This document shows, in pieces, positions 17,501 through 27,506 of a stretch of DNA of 64,000 nt. Under the pieces are notes generated by a model. The model saw nothing but the letters and a program-made list of their open reading frames with translations, did not search any database and had not been told where the DNA came from. Every line of letters starts with the position of its first letter. Positions within the stretch are counted from its first letter, which is position 1. This DNA comes from Pontibacter qinzhouensis (lineage in GTDB: Bacteria; Bacteroidota; Bacteroidia; Cytophagales; Hymenobacteraceae), in NCBI RefSeq assembly GCF_008017455.1, contig NZ_VRTY01000003.1, forward strand, positions 40,489-104,488, given 5' to 3'. A program made the position numbers and the translations under genes.

Positions 17501-19335
17501 ATAACAGAAAAGCATTTGATGAGAACGTAAAAAATTTCCAACGGATAATAGAGGCCACGGCTTCAGCCAACACCGAGCGTTTGCGCATCGAGGAACAGTA
17601 TCAGAAGGATTTAGCCACTTTACGCAAAAATCTAGCAGGCGAGGGCAATGCGGCTGAACTCGCAGAGCGTGAAGAAATGCTAGCGAAGCAGCGCGAAATG
17701 GACCTTCAGGAAAACAAACACAGGGCGTTTGAGCAAACGAAGTTCTATCGTGAAATGATGGCCGATGTCACATTTTATTCTAAGAAAGAACTTAAGGAGA
17801 GAATCAAAGAGCTTAAAAAAGCACTTGAAAACCCGGATTTATCTCCTTTAGAAAGGAAGATTATTGAAAGTGCCCAAAGTACAGCAGAGCAATATGTCGG
17901 ACAAATTACAGATCAATTCGGCCAGGCAATAGACGAAACAGGTAAACTTTTCAAGAATGGAAAGTTAATGCAGAACTATGCAAATGCCATTGCCGGTGAA
18001 TTTAATGTGCTTGCTGATTCCTTGACAGGTGTTAATGATAACATGGCAGAAACCTTGCGAGGTTTAGCTGAGGTGGTAGGTATAAGCGGTGCAGCGGCTG
18101 GTTCTATTGCAAGTTTCGCTTCTGGTGATATAGTAGGCGGCATTCAGCAAGGTGTTAATGCCATTGCCGGTATCGTGAAGATATTCAAGCAGACAAAAGA
18201 GACTGCCAAAGAAGCACAGCGCCAGGTGAATGAGTTCTACGACGCGATGCTATCCGGTGAGATGGAGTATCAGGCCTTGTTACGTGAGCGTGAGCTAGAC
18301 AATATCCGGAGGAATAAGACCACCTTAGCCGGTATCGAGGCAGAATCTAACGCGCTGAAGCAACAGGCAAAAGATGTACGCGCACAATACGAGGCGGTAT
18401 TAGCCGACCTGCAGAAACAAAGCTTTGTAGCTGGCCAGGGCACAGAGAAGTACGGCGGCTCCTTCCTGTTCGGAGCGGTGGGCTATCTCATGGGATTCGG
18501 GAAGAAAACCAAGGCAGTTGAACAGAACCAGAGTTTGCAGGGATTCAGCTATGAAGAGTTAGAAAAGCTCTACTCCCAAGGCCAACTAAAGGACAAGGCC
18601 AAAGAAGATTTCGAGGCACTGAGGGAGTTAAAGCAGGAGCTGGACGAAATCGGGCTAACTCTGGAAGACCTGGAGAAAGAGTACAAAGCCATCTTCACAG
18701 GCGGCGTAACAGCATCGGGCATAGGCAATACCATCATCGACGGGTTCAAGCAAGGGAAACGGGCAGTGGAAGATTTTGCCGGTGATGCAGAAGATATTAT
18801 CCGGAACGCGCTTCTGTCTGCTATCCAATACAAATACCTGGAAGGCCCACTATCCGAACTGATTGACCAGTTCGGCACCGACGCACTGAGCAACGGGGAG
18901 CTATCCAAAGAAGAGATCGACGCTTTCAACAAAGCTTTCAACGACATTGTAGAAGCCGGTTCCGCGATTGTCAAGCAGGTAGAAGAAGCCTCCGGCGTTT
19001 CTCTGACTGAGGGAGATAACAAGAGCAGCCAGAACACCTTATCCGGTGCTATCCGTGCCTCCTTAACGGAGGAAACAGGCGGCAAGTTGGCCGGCATCTA
19101 CCAGGGCATTTTCACCCTGAACAAGCAGATGTTGGTCGTGCAGGAGGGCACTTATATGAGCATGGGGGATTTACTCGACGTAGGACGGCAGAGCCTCTTG
19201 TATCACATGCAGATAGCGCAAAATACTCAGCTCACTTACGAGGGCGTGCATAGATCAGAAGCCATTTTAAACACGATTGCAAACAACACCAAGCCAGGAC
19301 AGTCCGGCCGTGATATGGGTGTAGAGCCAGAATAA
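14512..19335 (+). CDS. Tail tape measure protein
   Basis: A 1607-residue protein, by far the longest. Residues about 55-180 are a long coiled coil rich in Gln/Glu/Lys/Ala; about 285-330 are hydrophobic; about 340-560 carry the tape measure core (LRNVEKTAGDSIDNMEAFGD, IAAAAGQLGVEG, ATATKAVGIEAE, SFARTLGQMEKAI). Long charged helices follow to the C-terminus. At about 0.15 nm per residue the tail would be near 240 nm. It is ejected with the DNA and sets tail length. Confidence 0.9.
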   Translation: MAVKVNGDRGLNFVGGFDISEIEANSKKVLDLITNVQKQVNSVSGVSAGADDSFRKEQLAIQKALSESRLALQRLKEEQQLQRNDLEKSRASSAAAKASIDQLKLSEQELNNQYKAGKIALTEYTLEQRKIADSQRAAAQAQKEAEKTLREQVKLQKEQERQAERNRKQLEKESSEYYKLTTALGNVRKEAKDVQAEMFRLEREGKKASDAYKQLEARSKTLTAQTGILDNGVKRIDASLGLHQRNVGNYGEALTNLSPQFALINQSLSAFGTSISALASAPNPFAALGTSLMAFGKATIAFMLTPVGAIITALAGMYALISANKKTVIEFDAGLRNVEKTAGDSIDNMEAFGDEVISLSNDLKTVSSKEILEIAAAAGQLGVEGTKNLLGFSGALAKLSIASDISGEEGAKEIARFLTLTDGGVENISAFGDEIVNLGNSFAASEKEILSNAERLAQSTGLYKIGRQDVLAYATATKAVGIEAEVVGSSFARTLGQMEKAIRTGNGLDLFAKVTGKSVEGLKKAFKDDAAGVFNDFISGLNGVNKAGGSVQAVLEKLGINAVRDQAVISTLAVKGYGELTDALEAVRDSAGSLDKEFETANKKLENVGKRIGVSWDNLVLSFENGQGIIAKTGAYLGNAFADSLNAAKEVIDNLGAAFGVIKQYLDDLFPSMEQTAGQALVFADSFAGIKALFENFSIREFLKFFVVDIPNSFRDLGAAIDILTTDFKQFFKFLSDAGPELGKYMKDLLNPFAEADSSGIDKLYANFKKQAKSSNQFILDDTKKQNDAALRLFNERYNNQDKRIAESEKKLRETKGVDLSEEELAAIEATKKAAKERLAAQRALQAKIDALNAEANRKQLSQQDQELQAVRDKYAKMRKEIDAFYKDPRNKGLKVDASGLDSSEKKEIERVNAKFEVEAIKTSIAEQKQLFDQFEQYKAQYGQTKAKERFAGEIAEFESYTAYLESLVPDVSDTSVLANQLRDTLKPMIEKSRLEDNRKAFDENVKNFQRIIEATASANTERLRIEEQYQKDLATLRKNLAGEGNAAELAEREEMLAKQREMDLQENKHRAFEQTKFYREMMADVTFYSKKELKERIKELKKALENPDLSPLERKIIESAQSTAEQYVGQITDQFGQAIDETGKLFKNGKLMQNYANAIAGEFNVLADSLTGVNDNMAETLRGLAEVVGISGAAAGSIASFASGDIVGGIQQGVNAIAGIVKIFKQTKETAKEAQRQVNEFYDAMLSGEMEYQALLRERELDNIRRNKTTLAGIEAESNALKQQAKDVRAQYEAVLADLQKQSFVAGQGTEKYGGSFLFGAVGYLMGFGKKTKAVEQNQSLQGFSYEELEKLYSQGQLKDKAKEDFEALRELKQELDEIGLTLEDLEKEYKAIFTGGVTASGIGNTIIDGFKQGKRAVEDFAGDAEDIIRNALLSAIQYKYLEGPLSELIDQFGTDALSNGELSKEEIDAFNKAFNDIVEAGSAIVKQVEEASGVSLTEGDNKSSQNTLSGAIRASLTEETGGKLAGIYQGIFTLNKQMLVVQEGTYMSMGDLLDVGRQSLLYHMQIAQNTQLTYEGVHRSEAILNTIANNTKPGQSGRDMGVEPE

Positions 19336-19336
19336 C

Positions 19337-22168
19337 ATGAAGCTAGAGATATTCAGAGGCGATGTAGTAGTAAGCAGCATTCCGCTTAACGCGAACTGCA
19401 CTTACAGCCATATACTGATGGGAGAGCATAAGATTACCTGCAACGATGTAGAGGTAACAGATGTGCTCGATATTCAGTTAGGCGACTACATTTCCTATGA
19501 AGGGAACAGGTTCTATATAAACACAGTACCGGCCTATACTAAGTACCACGCGCACAAGCACGTTTACAGCATCACGTTTGAATCTCTGGCTTACCGGCTC
19601 TATGATAAAAAGCTGATGCAGAACGGGGAGTTTATCACAGACTTCTTCGGGGATGCCCGGCTTTACCTGCAGTTGATCGTCAACAACATCAACGAGATAG
19701 ACTCAGGCTGGGAGATTGGCGAGGTAGCGGAGACTTCCGAGAAGCATATCGAATTCGGAGACAAGCCAAGCTGCAGAGGTGCTTTAACGCTGGTAGCAGA
19801 ACAGTTCAAACTGGAGTACTACCTAACTGGCAAAGTAATTCACATGGTGAAGTCAGCCGGGGCGGTTACCTCGCTGGTGTTCTCACAGGGCCGGGGCAAA
19901 GGATTGTACACGTTCAACATGACTTCCCGGAATGATGCCAACATTGTTACCCGGGTGTACGGTTTCGGTGGAGATAAGAACATTCCGGCTGATTATCGTT
20001 TGAACGCGGCGCAGATACCAGCTTCCCGTATTCGCATCGCTCCGGGCTACCTGGAAATGAACACCGACCTGTACGGAGTGAAGGAAGGGATATATCAGAA
20101 TGACGAAATATTCCCAAGAAGAACCGGCAAGCTTACCGGGGCCGGGGATGTAGGTAACAACCTGTTCTTTGTGACGGATTCTACCTTAGAGTTCAACATC
20201 AACGACCATCTTCTGGAAGGATTGGATGCCACGGTAGAGTTTAAGACGGGAGATTTAGCCGGTTACGGGTTCACCATCAGCAGGTACGACCACAGCACGC
20301 GCACCTTTGCGCTGAACGTGGATAAGAACCAGGTAGATTACCCTATTCCGAACACCAGAGGGCGGCAACTGCCTAAAACAGGCGATTCTTATACGCTGGT
20401 GAACATCCGCATGCCACAGGAGTACGTGGAGTCGGCAGAAGCGGAGATACTAGCCGAAACACAGCAGTACATCGAAACCAACAGCCGGCCACTGATGGTG
20501 TTTACGCTGAACCTGGACGAGAAATACGTCAAGGAGCAAGGCATCAGACTACAGCCAGGCGACCGTGTAACCGTGCAGGAACCCAAGTTAGGCATTGACA
20601 CGCTGATTCGCACCACGGCTGTTAGCTGGCCTCTGCTGAACCGAAATAAAATACAGGCCACTATTGCCGACTATATCCCTTACACGCGTCAGGAGCGGTT
20701 AATAGTGGATACCATCGAGAACAAGCGGGAAACTATCATTGTAGACCGGATCAACGCGGAACGGGCCAGAAGAACAGCCGCAGAGTTACGGCAGCTACGG
20801 GGCCTAATAAAGGACCCGGATGATTACTTCGATGTAACCGGAATAAAGCCTGGCACCATTGAAACCTTATACTTAGCAGTTGGGGCCAAGTCGCAGAACT
20901 TCGGATTAGACGGGGTTACGATTAATGTCAATGCCAACGCAGACCCAAACAGTATCTATATCAGCTCCGGCCGGTTGATTCACTACGAAATAGAGATTGA
21001 GGGCTTAGGCTATATCTGGCAGATAGAAGAAAAGTATGTAACCGGACTCGACCCGGCGAAAGCCTATTATCTGGCAGCAAGAGTGGAGCGCACAGCCTTA
21101 CGCGGCACCTGGTCCATCACAGAGGATTTCAAAGCCACGGAGTCAGAACCGGGCGTGTGGTACTTCAATTTGGGTATCGTGTACCCTGTAAAGGACGGGT
21201 ATAGAAACTTCGACCTGACAAAGGGCATGACGACCATAGTTGGCGACACGATCACGACCGGCACTGTTCGCAGTATCGACAAAGTAAACTACTTCAACCT
21301 GAACAACGGTACTTTCAATCTGGGTTCAGGTGACACCGGTATAGATTACGGGGTAACGAAAGAAGGGCAGCTTACCATCAAGAAGGCGGTCATGGCTGAA
21401 AAGGTGATGGTAGGCTCTGGAGGACAGGTGAACGCCTATATTTCTGGAGTTAGCGATAACGGGCCGCAGAGTGTAAGGATTTCAGCAGGCGCAAACGGAG
21501 AGTTTCGGGTATTGGATAACGGGCAGATATTCGCTGTTAACGCAGATATAGCAGGCAAAATAACAGCAAGAACCGGCAGCATTGGGAACTTCGATATAGA
21601 GGAAGGTAGCCTGTACAACGACGACGGCGAGGCGAATATCATTCTGAAATCGAATGATGGGGTAGAAGCTCGGATAGGCTCTAACGCTAATTTTGATTTA
21701 CCGGCAAATGTTCGGGACCAATACCGGCAGGCGGCCCGGTTCACCAACAACCGGGATAACCCTAATCAGGATAATTATTCAGTAGTAGCTTCAGCATCAG
21801 GAGGTAGATACAATATAGCTATCGCAGCTTATGGGGCAACATTATACGGAGGGCCTATAGTTTTCAACCATGAGGTTATTAGGAATGATTCGGGCATGGT
21901 GTTTCCTACGACTTCTTCTTATACAGCCACTAATCAGGTAGCCTTCATTGTCTATTCTCTGAACAGCAACGGCACGATCAACTTGCCGCCTAACCCTATG
22001 CCAGGGCAGCAGATAGAGATAAGGAGAACGACCAATATCAACCTGACTATCAACGGGAACGGGAAGCAGATTTTGAATGACACGAACGCGGTTATTAACT
22101 CTATTCCAGGGGCAAACTATTACCACAGATTCGTTTTTTCGGGCACTTATTGGATGAGGAACAGATAA
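19337..22168 (+). CDS. Tail hub / tip protein (Tal- or gpJ-like)
   Basis: A 943-residue protein right after the tape measure gene. The N-terminal ~400 residues have hub-like features: short beta segments (DIQLGDYISYEGNRFYINTV, VYSITFESLAYRLY) and a long alpha/beta middle. A helical stretch with RINAERARRTAAELRQL near residue 470 precedes a beta-helical fibre region. The C-terminus (INLPPNPMPGQQIEIRR) resembles fibre-tip domains. It probably caps the tail tube and holds the fibres. Its stop overlaps the next start as TAATG. Confidence 0.65.
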   Translation: MKLEIFRGDVVVSSIPLNANCTYSHILMGEHKITCNDVEVTDVLDIQLGDYISYEGNRFYINTVPAYTKYHAHKHVYSITFESLAYRLYDKKLMQNGEFITDFFGDARLYLQLIVNNINEIDSGWEIGEVAETSEKHIEFGDKPSCRGALTLVAEQFKLEYYLTGKVIHMVKSAGAVTSLVFSQGRGKGLYTFNMTSRNDANIVTRVYGFGGDKNIPADYRLNAAQIPASRIRIAPGYLEMNTDLYGVKEGIYQNDEIFPRRTGKLTGAGDVGNNLFFVTDSTLEFNINDHLLEGLDATVEFKTGDLAGYGFTISRYDHSTRTFALNVDKNQVDYPIPNTRGRQLPKTGDSYTLVNIRMPQEYVESAEAEILAETQQYIETNSRPLMVFTLNLDEKYVKEQGIRLQPGDRVTVQEPKLGIDTLIRTTAVSWPLLNRNKIQATIADYIPYTRQERLIVDTIENKRETIIVDRINAERARRTAAELRQLRGLIKDPDDYFDVTGIKPGTIETLYLAVGAKSQNFGLDGVTINVNANADPNSIYISSGRLIHYEIEIEGLGYIWQIEEKYVTGLDPAKAYYLAARVERTALRGTWSITEDFKATESEPGVWYFNLGIVYPVKDGYRNFDLTKGMTTIVGDTITTGTVRSIDKVNYFNLNNGTFNLGSGDTGIDYGVTKEGQLTIKKAVMAEKVMVGSGGQVNAYISGVSDNGPQSVRISAGANGEFRVLDNGQIFAVNADIAGKITARTGSIGNFDIEEGSLYNDDGEANIILKSNDGVEARIGSNANFDLPANVRDQYRQAARFTNNRDNPNQDNYSVVASASGGRYNIAIAAYGATLYGGPIVFNHEVIRNDSGMVFPTTSSYTATNQVAFIVYSLNSNGTINLPPNPMPGQQIEIRRTTNINLTINGNGKQILNDTNAVINSIPGANYYHRFVFSGTYWMRNR

Positions 22169-22950
22169 TGGGAGCCTACAGCATAAATAACAAGGACCTT
22201 CATCTGACTTACGGCATTATCGTGGAGTCAGGGAGCGACACGTTCCTGCAGATCCCGAAGGCCAAGCCTTTCTATCGCTACGATTGGGGGGATGAAAACG
22301 GGGTAGAGATCGATCATTCTGAGCCGAACAGGTTTGAGCCGCGCAATGCTACTTTGTATTTGGCTATTCTGGCTAATACGGAAGCGGAGTTCTGGACAAA
22401 CTACAGGGCCTTCATTGCGGAGATAAGCCAGCCGGGGGTTCAGAAACTCTACATAGGAGAAGCTAGAAGGGAGTTCTACATCAAGTATGAATCGCCGGGC
22501 ACTTTCAGGAGATATACGCCTCTAAGGGGCGGGTATAAAATAGGGGCCAAGTTCTCTGTTAATTTCCTGGAGCCGAACCCTAGCATGTTAGTGGAGGCTC
22601 CGGATAGCGGAGGGAATGAAAGCCTAGGTTATTTCTCCTGGGGGTATAGCCCAAGCGCGGAAGTTTTCGATGTGGACTTCAACAGTCTGAATTTCCAGTT
22701 TAGCGGCAACCTGGATCGGCAGCAGCCGACCTTCACTTTTACACAGGCCGCGCATGAGATGTATCTGTACATCAGGACTGAGAAAGGAACAGATATCTAT
22801 ACCAGATGGAAGCATAACGACCAGAACTACGGCCCGATACCGGACCAGGTACTGATGTCTTACTATGAGTTTGGCGACCACCGCTATTACTTCACCAGAA
22901 GAAAGTTTTTGTTTGACACGACCCAAAGCAGGATACAACTGACGAAATGA
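22168..22950 (+). CDS. Tail tip protein, possibly distal-tail-like
   Basis: Start placed at the TAATG overlap (260 aa). The first half has the DIT-like order of strands (LHLTYGIIVESG, FEPRNATLYLAILANTEAEF, QKLYIGEARREFYIKYE, KIGAKFSVNFLEPNP); the rest is beta-rich. Dit proteins normally precede the hub gene, so the order is inverted if this is one. It could instead be a second baseplate component. Confidence 0.5.
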   Translation: MGAYSINNKDLHLTYGIIVESGSDTFLQIPKAKPFYRYDWGDENGVEIDHSEPNRFEPRNATLYLAILANTEAEFWTNYRAFIAEISQPGVQKLYIGEARREFYIKYESPGTFRRYTPLRGGYKIGAKFSVNFLEPNPSMLVEAPDSGGNESLGYFSWGYSPSAEVFDVDFNSLNFQFSGNLDRQQPTFTFTQAAHEMYLYIRTEKGTDIYTRWKHNDQNYGPIPDQVLMSYYEFGDHRYYFTRRKFLFDTTQSRIQLTK

Positions 22951-24596
22951 CTTACAACGCACAAAGATATATTGTCCACAACAAGAGTCTCGGCATAGTA
23001 GGTAAGCCTTTGGATGGCCGTGCGTACTGGAGTGATGGCGTGAATGAACGACCCTTCAATTCATTAGCAGAGGTCCGTACCTATTTCGACACGACAGAGA
23101 AACGGGCCGGACACTTTCTGATATTGGTGGGTAATGTTCCGTACTGGTTCCTGCCTCCTTACGGCGATGCTAACTTAGTGCCTTTCCTGACCGGCACAGT
23201 TGATAGTACTCCTGTGCAAAACGGCACACGGCCTATCAGTTCAGGATGGGCTTATAACCTGCAGCAGAGTATTTCTAATCTGACGAACGGCGGTATCTCG
23301 TACAGTGCCGGCAGTCTCTTCCAGTTAAGCGAAGAGGTTAAGCTCGACCTGAACTACTACATGGGCGTTTGGCAGGCACAACGCTACCAAAAGGGATGGA
23401 TAACCCTGAGTACGGACAGAAAAGCATTATGGAAGGCCAGACAGACACATAACTCCAGCACGGCGCCACAGGCCGGAGCCAATTGGGAGTTGCTGTTCCA
23501 GATACCGACGATTGACCAAACACCCCAGCAGGGCAGTGTAAACGGGATCAGTTCGGGGTACATCCATGAGCAGCAACAGACTTACGCTTACTGGAGGAAC
23601 AACAGGTTAGAGCGGTTCAACGGCACAGAAATACCAGTTACAGGCGGCGATTATCGTTTCCCGACCGGCACACCGGCCATTCCGGTTACAGCGCCAAATG
23701 GCTTAGGGAGGTATACCCCCGGCCAGAGCATCCCGGTTGTAGGCAAGACCATGTACGAGGTACTGCTAGACATAGCAGGTGGCTTTGCTTACGGGGATAT
23801 AACAATGGTTGTAAGCCCTTCAACCCTGAACTATAACATAGGAGATACACCGACGATTAATATTTCCGGAGAGATCACCCCGAACGGGGAAACGAGCATC
23901 ACCAACAGGCGATTCTTATACCGTCCGGGCACTAGTGGGACCTTCCTGCCTTACGGCACATTCAACAATTTGGCCTACACTTACAATGTGTCCCCAAGAG
24001 AAACGACCACCTACCGCGTAGAGTTCACGAACACAGCAGGACTGGTTATATCGCGGCAGGTGGTGATATCATTTGCCCAGGCACCGACCACGACACCGGC
24101 CGCTCCAACTATTAACGCCGACGACAGCGCCAACACGCTACAGGCGACACATTCATTAGGAGCAACTGAAATTCTGGTAAGCGTGAATAACGGGGCTTAC
24201 GCGCAGTACAACGGGGCAGTTATCAATGTAGGCGATGTGGACCGTCCGTTCGGGTACTGGAAGTTCAAGACCAAAGCCGCGACCGGCAGAAATGAGTCTC
24301 CTGTAGCGAATTCTCCGGAGTTCACAGCAATGCCGAGCTATAACACCACCTTGTCCAATGGGCAGAATGTGCAGGCTGTTACGCTTACATCCCTGCCAGG
24401 TTTGCTCTTCCATTACAACGAGCCTATGCCTGGAGGCGATCCTTTCCCTGCAAGGATGGAGATTTTCGCAGGAGCCACGCAGATAGGAGCCGTGGATCAC
24501 GCAGTACCATATATCGGCCAACCTTGTGCCATTACATATAACGGGACCATGTATCACAAGTCATTCATTGACGGAGACTTAAATATTCTAGCATAA
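22947..24596 (+). CDS. Tail fibre / receptor-binding protein 1
   Basis: A 549-residue fibre-like protein. The first ~190 residues include repeat-like beta segments with frequent Trp and Tyr; an Ig-like stretch (about 285-375) follows. The last 85 residues (24339-24593) form a module present again, without gaps, at the end of the next gene. Start overlaps the previous gene by 4 bases. Likely exposed at the tail tip and involved in binding the host surface. Confidence 0.6.
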   Translation: MTYNAQRYIVHNKSLGIVGKPLDGRAYWSDGVNERPFNSLAEVRTYFDTTEKRAGHFLILVGNVPYWFLPPYGDANLVPFLTGTVDSTPVQNGTRPISSGWAYNLQQSISNLTNGGISYSAGSLFQLSEEVKLDLNYYMGVWQAQRYQKGWITLSTDRKALWKARQTHNSSTAPQAGANWELLFQIPTIDQTPQQGSVNGISSGYIHEQQQTYAYWRNNRLERFNGTEIPVTGGDYRFPTGTPAIPVTAPNGLGRYTPGQSIPVVGKTMYEVLLDIAGGFAYGDITMVVSPSTLNYNIGDTPTINISGEITPNGETSITNRRFLYRPGTSGTFLPYGTFNNLAYTYNVSPRETTTYRVEFTNTAGLVISRQVVISFAQAPTTTPAAPTINADDSANTLQATHSLGATEILVSVNNGAYAQYNGAVINVGDVDRPFGYWKFKTKAATGRNESPVANSPEFTAMPSYNTTLSNGQNVQAVTLTSLPGLLFHYNEPMPGGDPFPARMEIFAGATQIGAVDHAVPYIGQPCAITYNGTMYHKSFIDGDLNILA

Positions 24597-25099
24597 TGCC
24601 AGTAGAGATAACACTTAGAAGCAGCAGGCCACCGGGAGAGGGAAACGGGCTGACGAACGATGAGATAGACGGGAACTTCACCGGACTAAAGACCGCAGTG
24701 GACAAACTGGAGTTTTCAGCCACGGCCGGCCAGTACAACCCGAACCACCCAGGATTCAACACGCTTAAAACCGCTGTTATCTGGATACTGCAGAACATGG
24801 GAAATGTGATAGAGGAACCGCAGGAGCCGGAAGGCCCGGCTTATGACACGACGCTGGCTAACGGGGAGAATGTAGGGGCCGTAACGCTTACCTCTCTTCC
24901 GGATGTGCTGTTCCACTTCAACGGATTGGAGGCGACAGGCGATCCATTCCCGGCCAGGTTAGAACTCTTCGCTGGCGGTGAAGCCATCGGGGCGGTGGAT
25001 TTCACGCTGCAGTACCTAAGCCAGCCTTGCGGCATTACCTACAATGGCACCATGTACCATAAGACATTCATAGATGGCACTCTTAACATATTAGCATAA
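24596..25099 (+). CDS. Short tail fibre protein with shared C-terminal module
   Basis: A 167-residue protein starting at a TAATG overlap. The N-terminus (ITLRSSRPPGEGNGLTNDEI then DGNFTGLKTAVDKL) is the phage fibre attachment motif seen in many tail fibres. The last 85 residues repeat the terminal module of the previous protein; by hand alignment 59 of 85 residues are identical. It may be an alternative or accessory tip carrying the same binding domain. Confidence 0.6.
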   Translation: MPVEITLRSSRPPGEGNGLTNDEIDGNFTGLKTAVDKLEFSATAGQYNPNHPGFNTLKTAVIWILQNMGNVIEEPQEPEGPAYDTTLANGENVGAVTLTSLPDVLFHFNGLEATGDPFPARLELFAGGEAIGAVDFTLQYLSQPCGITYNGTMYHKTFIDGTLNILA

Positions 25100-27504
25100 T
25101 GGCGATCATACAACCAGGCATAACCATCTTTCACTATAACGGAACGGCTGTTACCATAGCCAATGCCCCTTGGCGTACCAACGTATCGGCAATCTACAAG
25201 ACCAGCCAGACCCGTAACGGATGGATAGCCTATAAGCCCTCCTCTCTGTTTCCTGCAGTAACACAGCTTGTAAGCGGAGAACACTATTGGTTAGTAGCTA
25301 CTGCTCAATTCGATTTGCCAGGTGCAAACCAGGTAGACACAGGAGAGTTCGAGCCTATCTTGTTCGATGCGGTTCCTACAGCAGGAAGCCCTAACGCAGT
25401 TACATCCGCTGGTATTAAGGAATATGTAGATGGCAAGGTTACAGACACCCCTGTAGTACCTCCTGCTCCTGTTGGCGTTTCAATCGTGCAGTATGCTATT
25501 TTCTACACAGAAGGGCAGACTGTAATAGCCGATGTGCCTGCAGCGGTCATTAATTGGAACGGGAATCACGGTGGCAGTTCGCAGAACATCACCTATCCAA
25601 CCGGACCAGTATTCCAGAACGTCACGCTGCCAACAGGACAGAACAGGCGCATAGATTATATTATAGCACAACCCAACGGTACCTATGTGCGGATTAACGG
25701 CGATCCTTCCCCTAATCCTACAGCACCATCCTTAGCAGAAGGAGAGATGTACGTAGGAGAGGTGCACTGGAATTCGGTAGGAGGCGAGGTAATACAGAAC
25801 CTTGCGATGCTGGAAGCGAGGGTGGTTAAGTTAGAGCAAGGCGCAACAGCAGAAGCAGCTTCAACCGTTCTTAACTTCTCAAACCCCTTCGGGCATATCA
25901 GAAAGGATGCATTGACCGGGGCACAGACTTTCACCAGACAGAATAACACATTAGGAAGTGCCATCGTGCAAGCCTATACCTCAACAGGTTCAGGTGTGCT
26001 TACCTTCCCTAATCCGACTTCAGGCGTAGGAGTCGTTGATAATGCCATTACACTGGCAGCAGGGAACTACAACTTATTCTTCTGTAACCTAGGCAACCTT
26101 ACAACAGTCTCCTTTCAGGGGCCACTAGGAGCAGTAACACCGCCTCCTGTAACGCTTGTTAGCATTAACGCCACTGCCAACCCTACCACTATAAACGAAG
26201 GGGAAGAAGGGTCAACGATTACGGTAACAGCCACTTATTCAGATGGCAGCACAGCTAATATAACTAATCAAGCCACCTTAACAAAAGCGAGTGGCCCTGG
26301 TACTTTGAGTGGTAATGTCTTATCGGTAGCGGCAAACAGCATCACAGCCAACGCTACTACCCAAGTAGATGTTTCTTACACAGAGGGGGGTGTCACAAGA
26401 ACTGCATCTGTCAGTGTTAATGTGATCAACAATGACTCCGGTACTTTTGTGCTTAACACGCCTACCAACTTCACGGCCACCACTGTCAGCGATTCGCAAA
26501 TTAACTTAGCCTGGAATGATGTTGCCAACGAGAGCAGTTATCGCATAGAGGTTAGCACGGATAACAGCACCTGGGGTTTGCTTGCTTCGCCTGCCGCCAA
26601 CGCCACCACTTACAGCCATACAGGGCTGACAGCAGAAAGCATACGCTACTACCGAATTAAGGCAGTGGGTAACGGCACGACCTATACTGATTCCGGCTGG
26701 GCTACGGCACAGGGGGAGACAGACTTTACAGGCGATTGGAGCGTGCAGCAGATCGCCACCATACCGGCGAAAACCTACAATGTAGCAAGGATAGATAAGA
26801 GTACTGGTGTGCTATATGCCTTCAATGAAACCGACGACAAAATCGGCAACTTCAATATTGCGACGAACACCTGGGAGGATGGCTTTGCGACCGGCGAGGG
26901 AGGCATCTACTCGCTCAACGTGATTGACAACATGCTCTTCACGGGCAGGTCAGGGGCCAACACCAACCCCGTGAAGGTGTACAGCAAAGCCGGGGCCTTG
27001 CTGCAAACGATAGGATCGGTCCACACTGGTTGGGCTGAGAAGATCGGCGACAAGTATTACCTGCTCGGCGCAGGGGCAGAGATGGAGGTGTGGAACACGG
27101 ATTTTACCTTTGTAAAGTCCGTCACCTTGTCGGGCACCAACTACGCCGGGAGCCAGTATGCCGGACGTTTCTACTTCTCGGTTGAGATTTCAGGAGGCAC
27201 CAATTTTCGGCGATACAACCCAACAGGCGACGTCATTGAGGACACGCCTTACGGATCACTGGGCAGCCCGACAAACGCCAACCTGATGGCGATCTTCACC
27301 CCCAACGGGCACCTGCTCGGCACAGCCCGCTGGCTGGGGCCGCTGCGCGTCTATGGTCCAACCGGGGCTTTGCTCAACACCTTCTTCCCTGACACGGCAA
27401 CAGAGAGCGTGACGGCAGCCGATTACTACCAGGGGGCCATCTACTGTATATCGAACCTGGGCAAAGTGTATAAGATTCGCTCGAAGATAAACCTGGGGAT
27501 ATAG
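25099..27504 (+). CDS. Receptor-binding protein with BIG2, FN3 and propeller-like domains
   Basis: An 801-residue modular surface protein. A fibre-type N-terminus is followed by a BIG_2/Ig-like domain (about residues 350-440, ATYSDGSTANITNQATLTK), a fibronectin type III domain (about 450-545, LAWNDVANESSYRIEVSTD) and a C-terminal ~250 residues with recurring aromatic/Asp-Lys segments suggesting a beta propeller. The C-terminal coding part (from about 26740) is visibly richer in G and C than the start of the gene, a sign of domain exchange. Confidence 0.6.
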   Translation: MAIIQPGITIFHYNGTAVTIANAPWRTNVSAIYKTSQTRNGWIAYKPSSLFPAVTQLVSGEHYWLVATAQFDLPGANQVDTGEFEPILFDAVPTAGSPNAVTSAGIKEYVDGKVTDTPVVPPAPVGVSIVQYAIFYTEGQTVIADVPAAVINWNGNHGGSSQNITYPTGPVFQNVTLPTGQNRRIDYIIAQPNGTYVRINGDPSPNPTAPSLAEGEMYVGEVHWNSVGGEVIQNLAMLEARVVKLEQGATAEAASTVLNFSNPFGHIRKDALTGAQTFTRQNNTLGSAIVQAYTSTGSGVLTFPNPTSGVGVVDNAITLAAGNYNLFFCNLGNLTTVSFQGPLGAVTPPPVTLVSINATANPTTINEGEEGSTITVTATYSDGSTANITNQATLTKASGPGTLSGNVLSVAANSITANATTQVDVSYTEGGVTRTASVSVNVINNDSGTFVLNTPTNFTATTVSDSQINLAWNDVANESSYRIEVSTDNSTWGLLASPAANATTYSHTGLTAESIRYYRIKAVGNGTTYTDSGWATAQGETDFTGDWSVQQIATIPAKTYNVARIDKSTGVLYAFNETDDKIGNFNIATNTWEDGFATGEGGIYSLNVIDNMLFTGRSGANTNPVKVYSKAGALLQTIGSVHTGWAEKIGDKYYLLGAGAEMEVWNTDFTFVKSVTLSGTNYAGSQYAGRFYFSVEISGGTNFRRYNPTGDVIEDTPYGSLGSPTNANLMAIFTPNGHLLGTARWLGPLRVYGPTGALLNTFFPDTATESVTAADYYQGAIYCISNLGKVYKIRSKINLGI

Positions 27505-27506
27505 CC

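Noticed and set aside
14512..19335. Several long minus-strand frames inside the tape measure gene
   Set aside because: They are shadows of a strongly biased coding sequence (Lys/Glu/Ala-rich); no start region, spacing or motif supports them.
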